From positions 124,001 to 188,000 of the forward strand of contig CAKOGZ010000076.1 of NCBI GenBank assembly GCA_934045905.1: 64,000 nt of DNA, given 5' to 3'. Under the pieces are notes generated by a model that was not told where the DNA came from, ran no database searches, and saw only the letters and a program-made list of their open reading frames with translations. A program made the position numbers and the translations under genes. The number at the start of each line of letters is the position of its first letter. The first letter of the stretch is position 1. Shown piece by piece: positions 1 through 9,204 of the stretch. Origin of the DNA: Leuctra nigra. Taxonomy: Eukaryota; Arthropoda; Insecta; Plecoptera; Leuctridae.

Positions 1-246
1 CGTTCTTGTTAGGCGCACTAGGGGTATTCACGTTCATGTTTGGTACAAGTCTCACACTTGGGGTATTCAAATCACGCGCGTTCCTTATGACCTGTGTCTG
101 ACGTAGTACCTTGTGTAAAATCCCAGTATTGGCTGTAGCTCTGACGTAGGTACTACGAACCGTCTGACGTACTGCTCTGACGTAGGTACTACGAACCGTC
201 TGACGTACTGTAGCTCTGACGTAGGTACTCCTCTGACGTAGGTACC
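1..246. repeat. Intergenic ACGTCA-type repeat block at left edge
   Basis: No gene is seen. From about 100 onwards the DNA is built from short repeats of 'ctctgacgtaggtact' and 'acgaaccgtctgacgtact', the CRE-like TGACGT motif that recurs through the window. The block runs directly into the 3' end of the PIF-1 gene, where the same motif continues in frame. Confidence 0.75.
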
Positions 247-2067
247 CTAGGAAGCAAATCGTTTCGCTTGGACCATAGTATCGTTAAATTCCCCTCTACG
301 TTTTAATCCTAGTTCGCCCATCCTTTCGTGACGTCTATCCTCTATCGGCGTATCCCGCAGTTGGCGTGTTGCTGCACCGTACTGCTCTGACGTAGGTAGC
401 TCTGACGTAGGTACTGTAGGTTTGAACTGTGTATCGTCGTAGATCCGACTCGCCCGGGAGTGAGAGTTGGCGTATAACGGTGGGAATGGGGTATGTTGAA
501 TATGGTCCATGTTGAACTCTTGATAGCCCCCGGGTTGGGAAACTAGATATACGGTGATGTCATCGATTTCGGGGTTCTTCGCATTGGGCTTGGTGTTTAT
601 AATCACACCGTTCGTAGTGCCCCGGTCGTCACAGTTTGTCGTGAGAACGTTTGGATTGATGATGAGAGATTCACGAAAATATTTCTCCTTCATTGGCTCT
701 CCGTTACTTCCCTCCATATCCATTACAGCACACAATGGATACCCCGAGCTTTGTTGAGCATATTGATACGTGTCGTCGTCAAATATGTAATTACCCCAGT
801 CGTAGTCACGTATAAAGGCGCAATCCCCGTTCTCGTAGTAGCGGATCCAAAAGTCGTCAAATTTCCCGTCACCGCAGTGATAAAGGAGACCTTTCTCTTT
901 ACAATTGAACGTTCTCGCCGTGATCGTCTTGTCGAAATTGACTCTGTTTGGCATACTCCCCGGACTGTCTCTAGCATAGGGAATATCAATGAGGAAACCC
1001 TCAGGGTATTCTTTTGCACGGTCTGCCCAGAATGGGTTTAGATCTGGGAAGGCTATATTGGGGACTACGAGACTCATGGTTGGAGTATCACTTGTATACA
1101 TGTTGTAAATCAACGTGTACGGTGGATAATATTCGGGTCTGTAGGGTTGAGTACAACCCGTCACCGTATCCTTTGTGCGTGCTCCAAGTAACGGTGACTC
1201 GTCGTTTTTAATGTCAATCAGACCTTTGCTGAGACGACAATTACAGTACGCTATTGTTTTGTTCCCCTGCCCATACAATTTAGCGTGGGCCTCGGGATTG
1301 ATCTGCTTGTTGATTGGATCCCATTTACACGGATCGGGGAAACACTCTGTCCGAGTGTTTGCAACTATAAACGGATCTATGTAGTCGCTCGTGAGATATC
1401 CCGGGGGGCATACACCGATATAGTTCTTTTTGATGTTACCTACATTATCCCTAGTGAGTGTACACTGTGGACCAAAGTAGGGTATACGATCGGGTGTCTC
1501 TCGTTGGTTGTTGCACGTACACACACCGTCAAACATAGGGTCTACGTCGAGCGTGGTGAGATGTCCATTGGGACCACATGCTACGTCTACGTCACAATCA
1601 CCGAGTAACCCATCACGCGTCACCAAATGCGGGTATTTACATTTACACACAAACGTGAATCCTTTATTCTTTCCAACGATAATAATATAGTCTCCGGTCC
1701 ATCCGTTACACCGTCTAGGCTGATCGGTTTTCAGCGAGATGCAATACCCCTCACCGTCCACCGTGTTGGGTTGTAGCGTGTATAGGTAGTCGTGTTGCTC
1801 GTTGAATACTTCGTAGGGTCTCTCTACACGTCTACAAGTGGCGTTTAGTTCTTTACAACCAATACACGAGAGACCGTCATCGAGTTGGCATCGCGGTGGT
1901 TCCGTCTGTCCGTCACACTGTAGGTTATTTTCGAGATTTACCATAGTGTCGGGACGGGGTAGCAAGAGAGGTAGATTACGCCATCGTTGAACGGGGTCGG
2001 GTTTCATAATAAAGTACAAGACCAACACAAACACAATCACCAGTATTATGGATGACAACCAAATCAT
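247..2067 (-). CDS. pif-1: PIF-1, per os infectivity factor 1
   Basis: 606 residues. PIF-1 is an envelope protein of occlusion-derived-type virions that takes part in binding and entry at midgut cells within the PIF complex. The protein has an N-terminal hydrophobic anchor (about residues 2-21) followed by a cysteine-rich ectodomain. The family pattern is visible: a CxxC near residue 70, 'GEGYC', 'RCNGWTG', 'FVCKCKYP', 'GDCDVDVACGPNGHL' and then 'CTC' and 'GPQC' cysteines. The length is somewhat above the usual baculovirus size, partly because the last 60 or so residues run through the intergenic repeat: 'VPTSELPTSEQ' is the in-frame reading of two ACGTCAGAG units at about 384-415. Its start codon lies 20 bp inside the divergent ORF that begins at 2048, so the two genes must share a very short promoter. 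Identification is from the cysteine pattern by eye. Confidence 0.9.
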   Translation of the reverse strand: MIWLSSIILVIVFVLVLYFIMKPDPVQRWRNLPLLLPRPDTMVNLENNLQCDGQTEPPRCQLDDGLSCIGCKELNATCRRVERPYEVFNEQHDYLYTLQPNTVDGEGYCISLKTDQPRRCNGWTGDYIIIVGKNKGFTFVCKCKYPHLVTRDGLLGDCDVDVACGPNGHLTTLDVDPMFDGVCTCNNQRETPDRIPYFGPQCTLTRDNVGNIKKNYIGVCPPGYLTSDYIDPFIVANTRTECFPDPCKWDPINKQINPEAHAKLYGQGNKTIAYCNCRLSKGLIDIKNDESPLLGARTKDTVTGCTQPYRPEYYPPYTLIYNMYTSDTPTMSLVVPNIAFPDLNPFWADRAKEYPEGFLIDIPYARDSPGSMPNRVNFDKTITARTFNCKEKGLLYHCGDGKFDDFWIRYYENGDCAFIRDYDWGNYIFDDDTYQYAQQSSGYPLCAVMDMEGSNGEPMKEKYFRESLIINPNVLTTNCDDRGTTNGVIINTKPNAKNPEIDDITVYLVSQPGGYQEFNMDHIQHTPFPPLYANSHSRASRIYDDTQFKPTVPTSELPTSEQYGAATRQLRDTPIEDRRHERMGELGLKRRGEFNDTMVQAKRFAS

Positions 2068-2494
2068 CGTCTATAAAGGCCAACAACGAGACTATGCGTA
2101 TATCCAAGCCAACGGTTTTCTGCTTAATCAACCGTGTTCGTATCGAGCCTTACCTACGCTCGAGAACGTGACGCGTATTGCGTTGCTGGTCGAGTCGACT
2201 CCCTCCGTAGAGATTGTTCCCTGTTCAACGTGTCACTATACAGCGCTTTGTCTACGCGTAATAGTACCAGATATACCAAAACAACAACTCTCTCTCTCGT
2301 ACGAGTATAAGCGAGTATGTCTGAAATTCACAATGACGAGGATCGTTGGAATTCTTCGAGCGGCAATAGAACAACATGTGCGATACACGTACGTGGGAAA
2401 ATCTACGACGACAACGGGGACTCAGACTCGGACGACGAAGATGACGACCCGCGAAACGAGTGCTATTTCATCGGCGACCATCACGTTTCACTAG
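2048..2494 (+). CDS. Unknown protein, overlapping PIF-1 start and the next ORF
   Basis: 148 residues if read to its stop. The first ~89 residues look like an ordinary protein with several cysteines ('PCSTCHYTALC'). From about 2316 on the reading is Thr/Ser-rich and is probably only the shadow of the acidic N-terminus encoded in the next frame (ORF 2317-3132). A GTATGT donor-like hexamer lies at 2315-2320, exactly where the good part ends, so the 5' part could be an exon or could be joined by a frameshift. I could not find a convincing in-phase acceptor. No family recognised. The start overlaps the PIF-1 start by 20 bp head to head. Confidence 0.45.
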   Translation: MDDNQIIVYKGQQRDYAYIQANGFLLNQPCSYRALPTLENVTRIALLVESTPSVEIVPCSTCHYTALCLRVIVPDIPKQQLSLSYEYKRVCLKFTMTRIVGILRAAIEQHVRYTYVGKSTTTTGTQTRTTKMTTRETSAISSATITFH

Positions 2495-3132
2495 TGGGCT
2501 TATTACCGTTCCTAGGTAATGAACCGATCATAACCCATATGAACCTCATCCGCGGCTGGTACGGGTTGGGTTCGTATACGCGAATTTACTCGCCTCGTAT
2601 TACGTCACGGGATACCCACGTCACGGCTCTCCCTCGTTTTCCCGTGGACTCAGAGTTGAATCAAATCATTAAAGACACGTGGGATCTACAGATGCGGCTC
2701 TTCAACACCTACCAATATGTGTTTGAAAAGATTGACGATTACTATCTCAACATGGATAACCTACACTTGATCATTCTCAACCCGACAATCAAACCTTGGA
2801 TCGAAGAAAAACCGATCCAACCCAAACACTACCTGTCGACCATCATTAAAAAGATGCTATATCAGATGTACCTCACTACGCGGGTGTTTAGTTCGTCTAT
2901 ACCAGCGCTAGATAAATGTCGTCGTAAAGGATGTCTGTTTAAGAATTATACCATCGGAAGGCCAGTCAGTGAGTATAGTCAAGATTTGCACAAGATCTTG
3001 TGTGGTGACGGAGTATTCAAAGACGTTCCAGCTGTGACACGTCCAAGATGGTCCCGGAAACGAAAATTGAACTATTCCAACCTAAGCACATCCTCACAAC
3101 AGAACAAGGCCTTGTTCTCGTCAACATACTAA
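2317..3132 (+). CDS. Unknown protein upstream of LEF-9
   Basis: 271 residues with an acidic N-terminal stretch (about residues 28-46, rich in D/E/S) followed by a globular part ('RGWYGLGSYTRIYSP', 'IIKDTWDLQMRLFNTYQYVF') and a cysteine pair 'CRRKGC'. The C-terminus is Ser/Arg/Lys-rich and overlaps the LEF-9 start by 85 bp in another frame. I do not recognise the family. Position directly upstream of lef-9 suggests a transcription or replication role, but this is inference only. The start is uncertain because the preceding ORF may be joined to it. Confidence 0.65.
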   Translation: MSEIHNDEDRWNSSSGNRTTCAIHVRGKIYDDNGDSDSDDEDDDPRNECYFIGDHHVSLVGLLPFLGNEPIITHMNLIRGWYGLGSYTRIYSPRITSRDTHVTALPRFPVDSELNQIIKDTWDLQMRLFNTYQYVFEKIDDYYLNMDNLHLIILNPTIKPWIEEKPIQPKHYLSTIIKKMLYQMYLTTRVFSSSIPALDKCRRKGCLFKNYTIGRPVSEYSQDLHKILCGDGVFKDVPAVTRPRWSRKRKLNYSNLSTSSQQNKALFSSTY

Positions 3133-4649
3133 TCTCTGCTCTAGGTGGGAAACCGCCACGATGTGACGTATACTGTCGTCGGTGTCGCAAAAGTAACATT
3201 CAGAATAATGTGTGTAAATGTGGTGAGGTGAGAGATTGTAAAAACGTCCCACAAGAACTAAACGAGTTGCTGCTCAATTCGTCGAGTTGTGTACCGATTA
3301 AAACATTCGTCACGCACAATACTACGGGTGGTTCTTTCATTGTGTTACCTCCACCGTGTATCCTAACGAGCGAATATCTCACCGTGTTTAAACGGATCCT
3401 CGAGATTGATCGTCGAGCGGGAAACCCCCAACCCACCGAGTTGTCGAGTGGAGGGTTCTTCGACACGGTGGCTAAATCTGATCTCGCCGTCACCAAACAA
3501 TCACTCTTGGACACACCCATTACCCACGGGAGTATCAAACAGTTTTACCAAGGAAATGGGAGTTTTATCGTGAACCGTCTGCTCGCTCTTCATTCTCCAT
3601 ACATCTCGCGGCTTCTGATTGTCAACGGTTCGCACTTGTATGGGAATCAAGTGGAAATCCCACGTGGATTGCTCGCGTCAGTATTTCACATCGAGGGTAT
3701 ATCCGACCAACAGTTGCTCAAGTTTTACGGAACGACATTCTTTGCGCAAGTGTCGCGAGATCCAGGCCTCACGCCAGGGTGCACGATCGACGTGGAGGTG
3801 GTGGGTTTCACCGACCACCGAGCGATCTGTGTATCGAGTCACATTGTGACGTGCATGCATGCGGATTTCGATGGTGACGAAGTCAAGTTTACCGTCATAC
3901 CATCCTTCACCCCGCAGGTACGCTACGAATGTCAACTGGCGTTACAACGCCACTATATCCCACAGTATGGGTACAAGCTTCAGTTTACCCACAGCGATAG
4001 ATTTGCCCACGTGGTGAGTACATCGCTACGTCATACAAGACGCAAGAGACGTCACAGGAATCGCATAGTTTGCAAATATCTCAATCTAGTGAGAAAGACT
4101 ACTCCATATACAGACCCCCAGCTTCGGTATGAGAGTGTGTTCTTGCGAGAGGGCTCTACCGCCGCGTACCAGTTTCTCGAACGTAAACATAGAGCTCACC
4201 GCACCGTCTTTGACGAACATCCCGAGAGATTCTTTCTCAACTCCAACCTAATGAAACGCAAACACAAGGCTCGCTACCTACGAGACTGTATCGAGAGTCG
4301 TTCTGGAGGGAGTTCAGCGCTGTATAGGAAACTGTTTACCCATACGTCAGACACGTTCGAGGGAAAAGAGTATCCGATTGCACCGCTCGTTGATGGGGTA
4401 TCACCGTTTGCTCACGCGTGTGAATCATCCACGTTTTTCTTACGGACGCGACACACACCCATAGCCAAGAATGGGTATTCTGCTGCACAGCTCTTGAGAG
4501 CCGTCTCTTCGCTTCTAACCCACTCGGATCGTTACATGTACATAGGAAACACTCGTGTTTGTTCAATGGACACGTTTCTTCCACCTACAGAGTCATTTCA
4601 TCATGAGGTGTTTAAAGAGACGCTCAGCGAGTGCATCAAACGGTCATAG
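3048..4649 (+). CDS. lef-9: LEF-9, RNA polymerase subunit (RPB1-like)
   Basis: 533 residues, close to the usual length of LEF-9. It is the largest-subunit-like component of the virus-encoded polymerase that transcribes late and very late genes in the nucleus, acting with LEF-4, LEF-8 and P47. The decisive motif is 'ADFDGDE' at about residues 272-278, the metal-binding NADFDGD loop of multisubunit RNA polymerases (baculoviruses carry a variant of it). Upstream are an RPB1-like segment 'LLALHSPYI' and a possible N-terminal zinc site 'CRRCRK...CKCG' (about residues 44-62). Stop is followed by ACGTCAGAG repeats and by AATAAA at about 4742. LEF-8 is 1.3 kb downstream and LEF-4 is at the right end of the window. 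Confidence 0.9.
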   Translation: MVPETKIELFQPKHILTTEQGLVLVNILISALGGKPPRCDVYCRRCRKSNIQNNVCKCGEVRDCKNVPQELNELLLNSSSCVPIKTFVTHNTTGGSFIVLPPPCILTSEYLTVFKRILEIDRRAGNPQPTELSSGGFFDTVAKSDLAVTKQSLLDTPITHGSIKQFYQGNGSFIVNRLLALHSPYISRLLIVNGSHLYGNQVEIPRGLLASVFHIEGISDQQLLKFYGTTFFAQVSRDPGLTPGCTIDVEVVGFTDHRAICVSSHIVTCMHADFDGDEVKFTVIPSFTPQVRYECQLALQRHYIPQYGYKLQFTHSDRFAHVVSTSLRHTRRKRRHRNRIVCKYLNLVRKTTPYTDPQLRYESVFLREGSTAAYQFLERKHRAHRTVFDEHPERFFLNSNLMKRKHKARYLRDCIESRSGGSSALYRKLFTHTSDTFEGKEYPIAPLVDGVSPFAHACESSTFFLRTRHTPIAKNGYSAAQLLRAVSSLLTHSDRYMYIGNTRVCSMDTFLPPTESFHHEVFKETLSECIKRS

Positions 4650-5095
4650 TTATGGATCGCTGGTGTGGTACCTACGTCAGAGCAGTAGGGTACCTACGTC
4701 AGAGCAGTACCTCATACGTGTGATTATTGTTTGGATTATACGAATAAACGAATGGAATGAATAATACTGTGTTGTATAATCACATGTCACGCTCCTATCC
4801 ATCCTCCTATCTCGTCTGACGTACTTTGCTCGTAATACTTTGATTGACGTCGTAATACCCTCTGACGTACTTTGCTCAGAGGTTCGTCCACCAGGAACGT
4901 GGTGTGTGTGGATCGAGAAAGTCCACGTCCCGCGTCTCGAGGTGGAACCCAAGTACCTATATACCCGCTACCAGTGATCAGGTACTCAGCATTACGACGA
5001 GTCTGACTCCTACACACACATAGTTCAACGAGCTGGTACACCAGACCGTATACCCACCGGGAACCTACGTCACTCACGGGTATAGGAACTACATC
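4650..5095. repeat. Intergenic spacer with ACGTCAGAG repeats and AATAAA
   Basis: Between lef-9 and the DnaJ-type gene. 'gtacctacgtcagagcagta' is repeated twice at 4669-4710, then come AATAAA signals near 4742 and 4759, and further 'tctgacgtactttgctc' units at 4815-4880. No ORF in the rest looks coding. Confidence 0.6.
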
Positions 5096-5683
5096 ATGCC
5101 TAGAGATCGATCATCTTTCGTAATCCCGTTCGAACTTCTCGACGAGTACATCGCCAAGTATGGGGGAAAAGCGTTTCGAACCATTATCAGCGCACGGGCT
5201 ATGGTACCTGGGAGCGTGTATCCATGTCGCACATGCCACGGACAGAAGACTGTACCCTGCACTACCGTCACATCTCGTGTAGTGGAAACTCACCCGGACC
5301 TGGACAAGGAGGCGGTCGACTGCAAGACGTGCAATGGGACTGGTACGCAGGAGCGATCATGTCATCACAGTGTACCTATCTGCCACCCGTGCCTCGAGCT
5401 GGAGACTATAACCGATTACAGGAAAGCGCAAATGGACGAGGCGGTGCGCGCCATTGTTAGCAGCGCAACTGAGACCTTCAAGCGGGCGTGTGGTGACGAG
5501 GCCCTGGGTGATGTATTTGGTGTAGCTCTACTAGAAGCGTGCGGTATAGATCCTCGACCAACGGAACCTAATCGAGCTCACGTACTTGAACTAGATCCTC
5601 GACCAGTCTCATGCATGTGTCCACTCGTGCACGTGCCAGGTTGTCGGGTTCTACCCACATTCAGTCGCACTAGCAAAGATTGA
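5096..5683 (+). CDS. DnaJ-type cysteine-rich zinc protein
   Basis: 195 residues. Two CxxCxG-type half-sites, 'CRTCHGQKTVPC' (about residues 43-54) and 'CKTCNGTGTQERSCHHS...CHPC' (about 80-102), resemble the zinc-binding cysteine-rich domain of DnaJ/Hsp40 chaperones. There is no J domain and no HPD motif, so it is not a full co-chaperone. A C-terminal 'CMCPLVHVPGC' adds more cysteines. It is followed by 'caataaac' (about 5688). It could be a disulfide or zinc scaffold protein, or a captured fragment of a host or viral DnaJ. Function unknown. Confidence 0.7.
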   Translation: MPRDRSSFVIPFELLDEYIAKYGGKAFRTIISARAMVPGSVYPCRTCHGQKTVPCTTVTSRVVETHPDLDKEAVDCKTCNGTGTQERSCHHSVPICHPCLELETITDYRKAQMDEAVRAIVSSATETFKRACGDEALGDVFGVALLEACGIDPRPTEPNRAHVLELDPRPVSCMCPLVHVPGCRVLPTFSRTSKD

Positions 5684-5931
5684 ACAATAAACTGTTATCT
5701 CTAATGCATTGTTCTCACTATCACATCCATCTGTCCCAACTCCTGATAACCTTGTGACGTACTTTGATTACGAGAGAGGGTACTACGTCACAATCAGTGT
5801 GACGGTAGAACAAGGTTCTTGATTACTGTACACCCTCGAGAGAGTTTTATGCATAGCTCAGAGCGAGTAAACGTGACGTAGCTAGAGGACGTGACGTTTG
5901 TTGGTTGAGACAGGATAGACGTGACGAAAGG
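5684..5931. other. Intergenic region upstream of lef-8
   Basis: AATAAA of the upstream gene at about 5688, then dispersed GTGACGT/ACGTCA motifs at 5755-5910. No TATA-CAGT pair is obvious, as expected for a gene that may use another promoter class. No gene seen. Confidence 0.45.
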
Positions 5932-6990
5932 ATGGGAGCTCGCGAACACACAATTCGCGTGTATAATACATATTTAAAAAAACAAACTGGACTTAGGGTT
6001 TTCGAGTGTCCCCTACATTACAAGTTTGATCCGTATGGGTCGTATCTAGCGTGTGTGTCAAAGCCAGACAAGACGATAAAACATCACGTATGGCCTATTA
6101 TGCTTGGATCGTCACTAGACTTGAAAATACGTCAACCTGTAAACGATCCCTATGTGAACCAATATGGGTACTTTCTACTCGGTGGGCGATTCAAGTCTAC
6201 ACCGTACGTCATCACCAATCGCAACAACTATCCACACCGCAACAACGACCAGCTATTTGCGTACATCCCTCAGACTGGTGGCAAGAAGATACGATTTGTG
6301 TATAACCCCACGTTGGATACGTTTACCTTTACCAACGAGAATGGTCAAATTGTGAGTAATATGACGCTCCAGGATGTGTATACGCGCGCGCTCGAGAGAC
6401 CCTTTGAGACGCTACCAGACCAGGTTATGCGGGAATACTATCGGCACCTATTCGACGATGCTCGCACCCTCTCCATTGACGATGCCAAGAATAAAAACTG
6501 GGTGACGTGTTATGAACTATGGGAGTTTGTAATCCTTGGTAATGCAGGTACCCCGAATAGTATTCTGACGGGTGTGGGCCTTCCAACAAACAAGAAAACC
6601 AAAGCGGATCCAAACGTGAAGATGAAGAGCGGAGAACTGTACAACGGTATCAAGAAGAATGGAAAGAGCATGAAACCCATCATACTGACTGATCGTAAAA
6701 CGAATCGTGGGATCTACGAGGACGCCCCTATGAATCTGTATTATAACATTAAAGCTATCCGAGTCTTGCCGCAACACATGTCTACACAAATCACCACGTG
6801 TACGAGCTATATGGGTTTCGCCGATCTAAAGCTGGGTGTATCCATTGAACGTGGACAAAAATGCACCATCATGTTACCGAGCGTCATCTTTCAAACGCAC
6901 TCTACGTATCCCCTAGTACGTCAGACCCTCGAAGACTTTCCCGACGGCAAACTCGATGGGCTCATTCTACTCAACAATCACTATTTCAAG
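5932..6990 (+). CDS. lef-8: LEF-8 exon 1 (RPB2-like RNA polymerase subunit, N-terminal part)
   Basis: Encodes the first ~353 residues of the second-largest subunit of the late viral RNA polymerase. ATG at 5932 chosen; an in-frame TTG lies upstream. The reading frame continues only 11 codons past 6990 to a stop at 7023. At 6990/6991 there is an AAG|GTACGA donor in phase 0, and the frame resumes after an acceptor at 7081. Joined to the second exon the protein is ~856 residues, very close to the usual ~870-880 of baculovirus LEF-8; neither half alone would have the catalytic core. If the gene is not spliced, this would be a split polymerase subunit. Confidence 0.8.
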
Positions 6991-7081
6991 GTACGACAAT
7001 TTCATGCATCAACTAGCCCATAGCTTTAGTACATATGCATTAAACGAACCCTGTCTAACATGTCACTATACCCTGTTTCAG
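6991..7081 (+). other. Predicted spliceosomal intron in lef-8 (91 nt)
   Basis: Begins GTACGA after AAG and ends 'ccctgtttcag' before ATGGGT. A branch-point-like 'tctaac' lies at about 7053-7058, some 23-28 nt before the acceptor. Removal joins the two lef-8 reading frames in phase 0. The intron holds in-frame stops in the exon 1 frame. Inferred from sequence only. Confidence 0.7.
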
Positions 7082-8593
7082 ATGGGTAACGCACGGGGTG
7101 TATACGAAAGGTTGGTGAGTCTACGACGCGATAGTGTGTCGGGTACAGCAACGGGAAACGTGTCAACGTCAGATGCTGTGACGCGAAACGTGTCGACCAA
7201 CGGTACAGATACTGTGACGCGAAACGTGTCGACCAACGGTACAGATACTGTGACGCGAAACGTGTCTACGTCAGAGACTGTGACGTCCAACCAATCGTCC
7301 AACCATCTCTACGAGCTACTGTATGGAGTGTTACCGTCGGGTCTATCCTACATGAACGTAAACTGTTTGGCGGGTATTATTTACCGTGAGGTGGACGGTG
7401 ATTTGTATAGTCCCGTGGAGTTGTTCAATAGACAACTCCATCCGATGGACATATTCAAGTCCATATCAGACTATACAGTCCCACCGTTCGACACTCTAGA
7501 GACACTGCAAACGGCAGCGGCTCGCATCACCGTAGCTCACTCTAATTTGAAAAACAGTATCCCATTGTACACTCCACATACCACCATTCCCGGCGGACCT
7601 CCGCTCACCTTTCGACCGAAAAACGTATCTACCGATGCCGATGGGTACGTCATGTTAAACGTCATTATGGGTGATTACCGGCTCCAAAACACAGAGGACG
7701 GAGCTACAATGTGGGACGGTCTAGAGATTGACATATTGAAAACTTTCGACATGACCATCAAGTTGGAGGATAAACCCGTGTTTCGTGTACATCGTATGAG
7801 GGAGACGTTTAGCGAAGGTTTCTTCTATCTGAAACTCACTTCGGATAAACCCCTTGTCATTGCGAGCAAACAGCTTTGTACCCATATAGAAAAGAACAAC
7901 GTCAACATCTACCAGTTTTACACTAAAATCGAACACGCTGGATACGAGCTAGAGTATAGGACTGTGGAGAAAGATACTACGAGTATCGTCATTGTGACGT
8001 TTCGTACAACCTTTCCGATGGGTATCGGGCATAAGCTATGCGATTTCTCTGGGCAGAAATATGAAATCACGCAGAGTTCGTCACTAGAACCGATGCGCGT
8101 TGGGGGACGTGCCAAGAATTCCCACACTCCATATCCGTTCGAGTCGTACCCTGAGGACACCCTAGAAATCAAACGTGTAGCCGCGCTACCGCTCGTCACC
8201 CTCGCCGACGGTGCGCGTATTCAACCGCACCTCGTCATAGCAGGTAATAGCGTCATTAAACGTGCCACCGCTAGTCTATTTAGCGGAGTCCAAGGTATGT
8301 GGCCGGTGGGAAAACGTGACGCTGACGGGAATAGGAAACTGATTAGAGTCACCGTCGTCACCCAACGTCATATCGTGACGCGGTTCCACGCAGCACAATC
8401 GTACATCACGAATAGCATGCGCGGCTTCAAGGTAGATAGCGGAGCCCGACTTTTAGCCTACACCCAAACGCCTCACATTGAACGAATCATAGCTCGCGAC
8501 CCGTTGGAAGATCGAGACCTGACGCTCTCCCTACTACAAACCATTAACGTTTCTGTAGGCACACGCTATGCCAAATCTCGACGTCTTTCGTGA
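7082..8593 (+). CDS. lef-8: LEF-8 exon 2 (RPB2-like RNA polymerase subunit, C-terminal part)
   Basis: About 503 residues, completing LEF-8. It carries the RPB2/LEF-8 signature in the form 'GHKLCDFSGQK' (known form GxKx4HGQxG; here the His is Ser), coded at about 8028-8060, and the lysine-containing 'SNGQ'-type downstream region 'GVQGMWPVGK'. Its first ~75 residues contain a Ser/Thr-rich tandem repeat of 36 bp (7175-7280; 'VTRNVSTNGTDT'), whose DNA is again rich in GTGACG. The ORF is also open upstream to 6956, but that stretch is the intron and an exon shadow. The stop overlaps the next gene's start by 26 bp. Confidence 0.85.
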   Translation: MGNARGVYERLVSLRRDSVSGTATGNVSTSDAVTRNVSTNGTDTVTRNVSTNGTDTVTRNVSTSETVTSNQSSNHLYELLYGVLPSGLSYMNVNCLAGIIYREVDGDLYSPVELFNRQLHPMDIFKSISDYTVPPFDTLETLQTAAARITVAHSNLKNSIPLYTPHTTIPGGPPLTFRPKNVSTDADGYVMLNVIMGDYRLQNTEDGATMWDGLEIDILKTFDMTIKLEDKPVFRVHRMRETFSEGFFYLKLTSDKPLVIASKQLCTHIEKNNVNIYQFYTKIEHAGYELEYRTVEKDTTSIVIVTFRTTFPMGIGHKLCDFSGQKYEITQSSSLEPMRVGGRAKNSHTPYPFESYPEDTLEIKRVAALPLVTLADGARIQPHLVIAGNSVIKRATASLFSGVQGMWPVGKRDADGNRKLIRVTVVTQRHIVTRFHAAQSYITNSMRGFKVDSGARLLAYTQTPHIERIIARDPLEDRDLTLSLLQTINVSVGTRYAKSRRLS

Positions 8594-8927
8594 AATCTAC
8601 AAACACATTCTCGAGAGTAATGAGGATGGTATAAAGTATCTAGCCTACTTGGACACGCTACCCGAGTTTAACGCGTCGACTCGATACATCTACGTGGATG
8701 CTCAAACGGAAACACCCGAAAAGGCGCTACACAAGGTGATGATGCAACACTTTAACACGACGACTACTCGGTTCGATGAGCTGTTGGACGAAGCAAAGAA
8801 ACATAATCGTGTAGTTTTAATTGTGAGTTTTTGGAGAAGGTCAAATTGTTTGGAGATGTTGGGTGGTTTATTTGGAAGTGCCCTGTTTGGGCTTGATGTT
8901 ACAAACTGTATAAATGCTCCTCAATAA
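8568..8927 (+). CDS. Unknown 119-residue protein
   Basis: Starts 26 bp inside the end of lef-8. Soluble-looking N-terminal two thirds ('YKHILESNEDGIKYLAYLDTLPEF'), then a hydrophobic Gly-rich C-terminal segment 'LGGLFGSALFG' that might contact a membrane. Followed directly by 'caataaaag' at about 8920, overlapping the stop. No family recognised; tight spacing suggests it is a real gene co-oriented with lef-8 and the basic protein. Confidence 0.6.
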   Translation: MPNLDVFREIYKHILESNEDGIKYLAYLDTLPEFNASTRYIYVDAQTETPEKALHKVMMQHFNTTTTRFDELLDEAKKHNRVVLIVSFWRRSNCLEMLGGLFGSALFGLDVTNCINAPQ

Positions 8928-8955
8928 AAGTATGTGTAAGAAGGTTGTGTTTACT

Positions 8956-9159
8956 ATGGCTCCCAGACGTATGGCTCCCAAACGTTCCTCTAGACGGACA
9001 ACAGTTAGTAAGGCGAAGAAGCGAAAGACTCGTCGTAAGAGTACGAAAAGGAAGGGAAAGACTACGAAGCTTACGACAGCTCAGGTGGTGGCCTACATCA
9101 AACAGCTCGGCAAGTCGAAACGTACGGTGAAACGTCGAACACGTCGTGTTAAGAAGTGA
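8956..9159 (+). CDS. Small basic DNA-condensing protein (P6.9/protamine-like)
   Basis: 67 residues from the ATG at 8956, dominated by Arg, Lys, Ser and Thr ('RSSRRTT', 'KRKTRRKSTKRKGK', 'RTVKRRTRRVKK') with only one short non-basic segment, 'LTTAQVVAYIKQLG'. This composition is typical of proteins that condense viral DNA in the nucleocapsid, such as baculovirus P6.9. The central helix-like segment distinguishes it from simple protamines and recalls histone-tail or SAP-like elements. An upstream in-frame ATG at 8914 gives 14 more residues but overlaps the previous gene. Assignment is by composition. Confidence 0.75.
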   Translation: MAPRRMAPKRSSRRTTVSKAKKRKTRRKSTKRKGKTTKLTTAQVVAYIKQLGKSKRTVKRRTRRVKK

Positions 9160-9204
9160 CGTATCGATTAGTTACTCCGGCTTCTCTGAACCTTGTCAAA
9201 TAGG

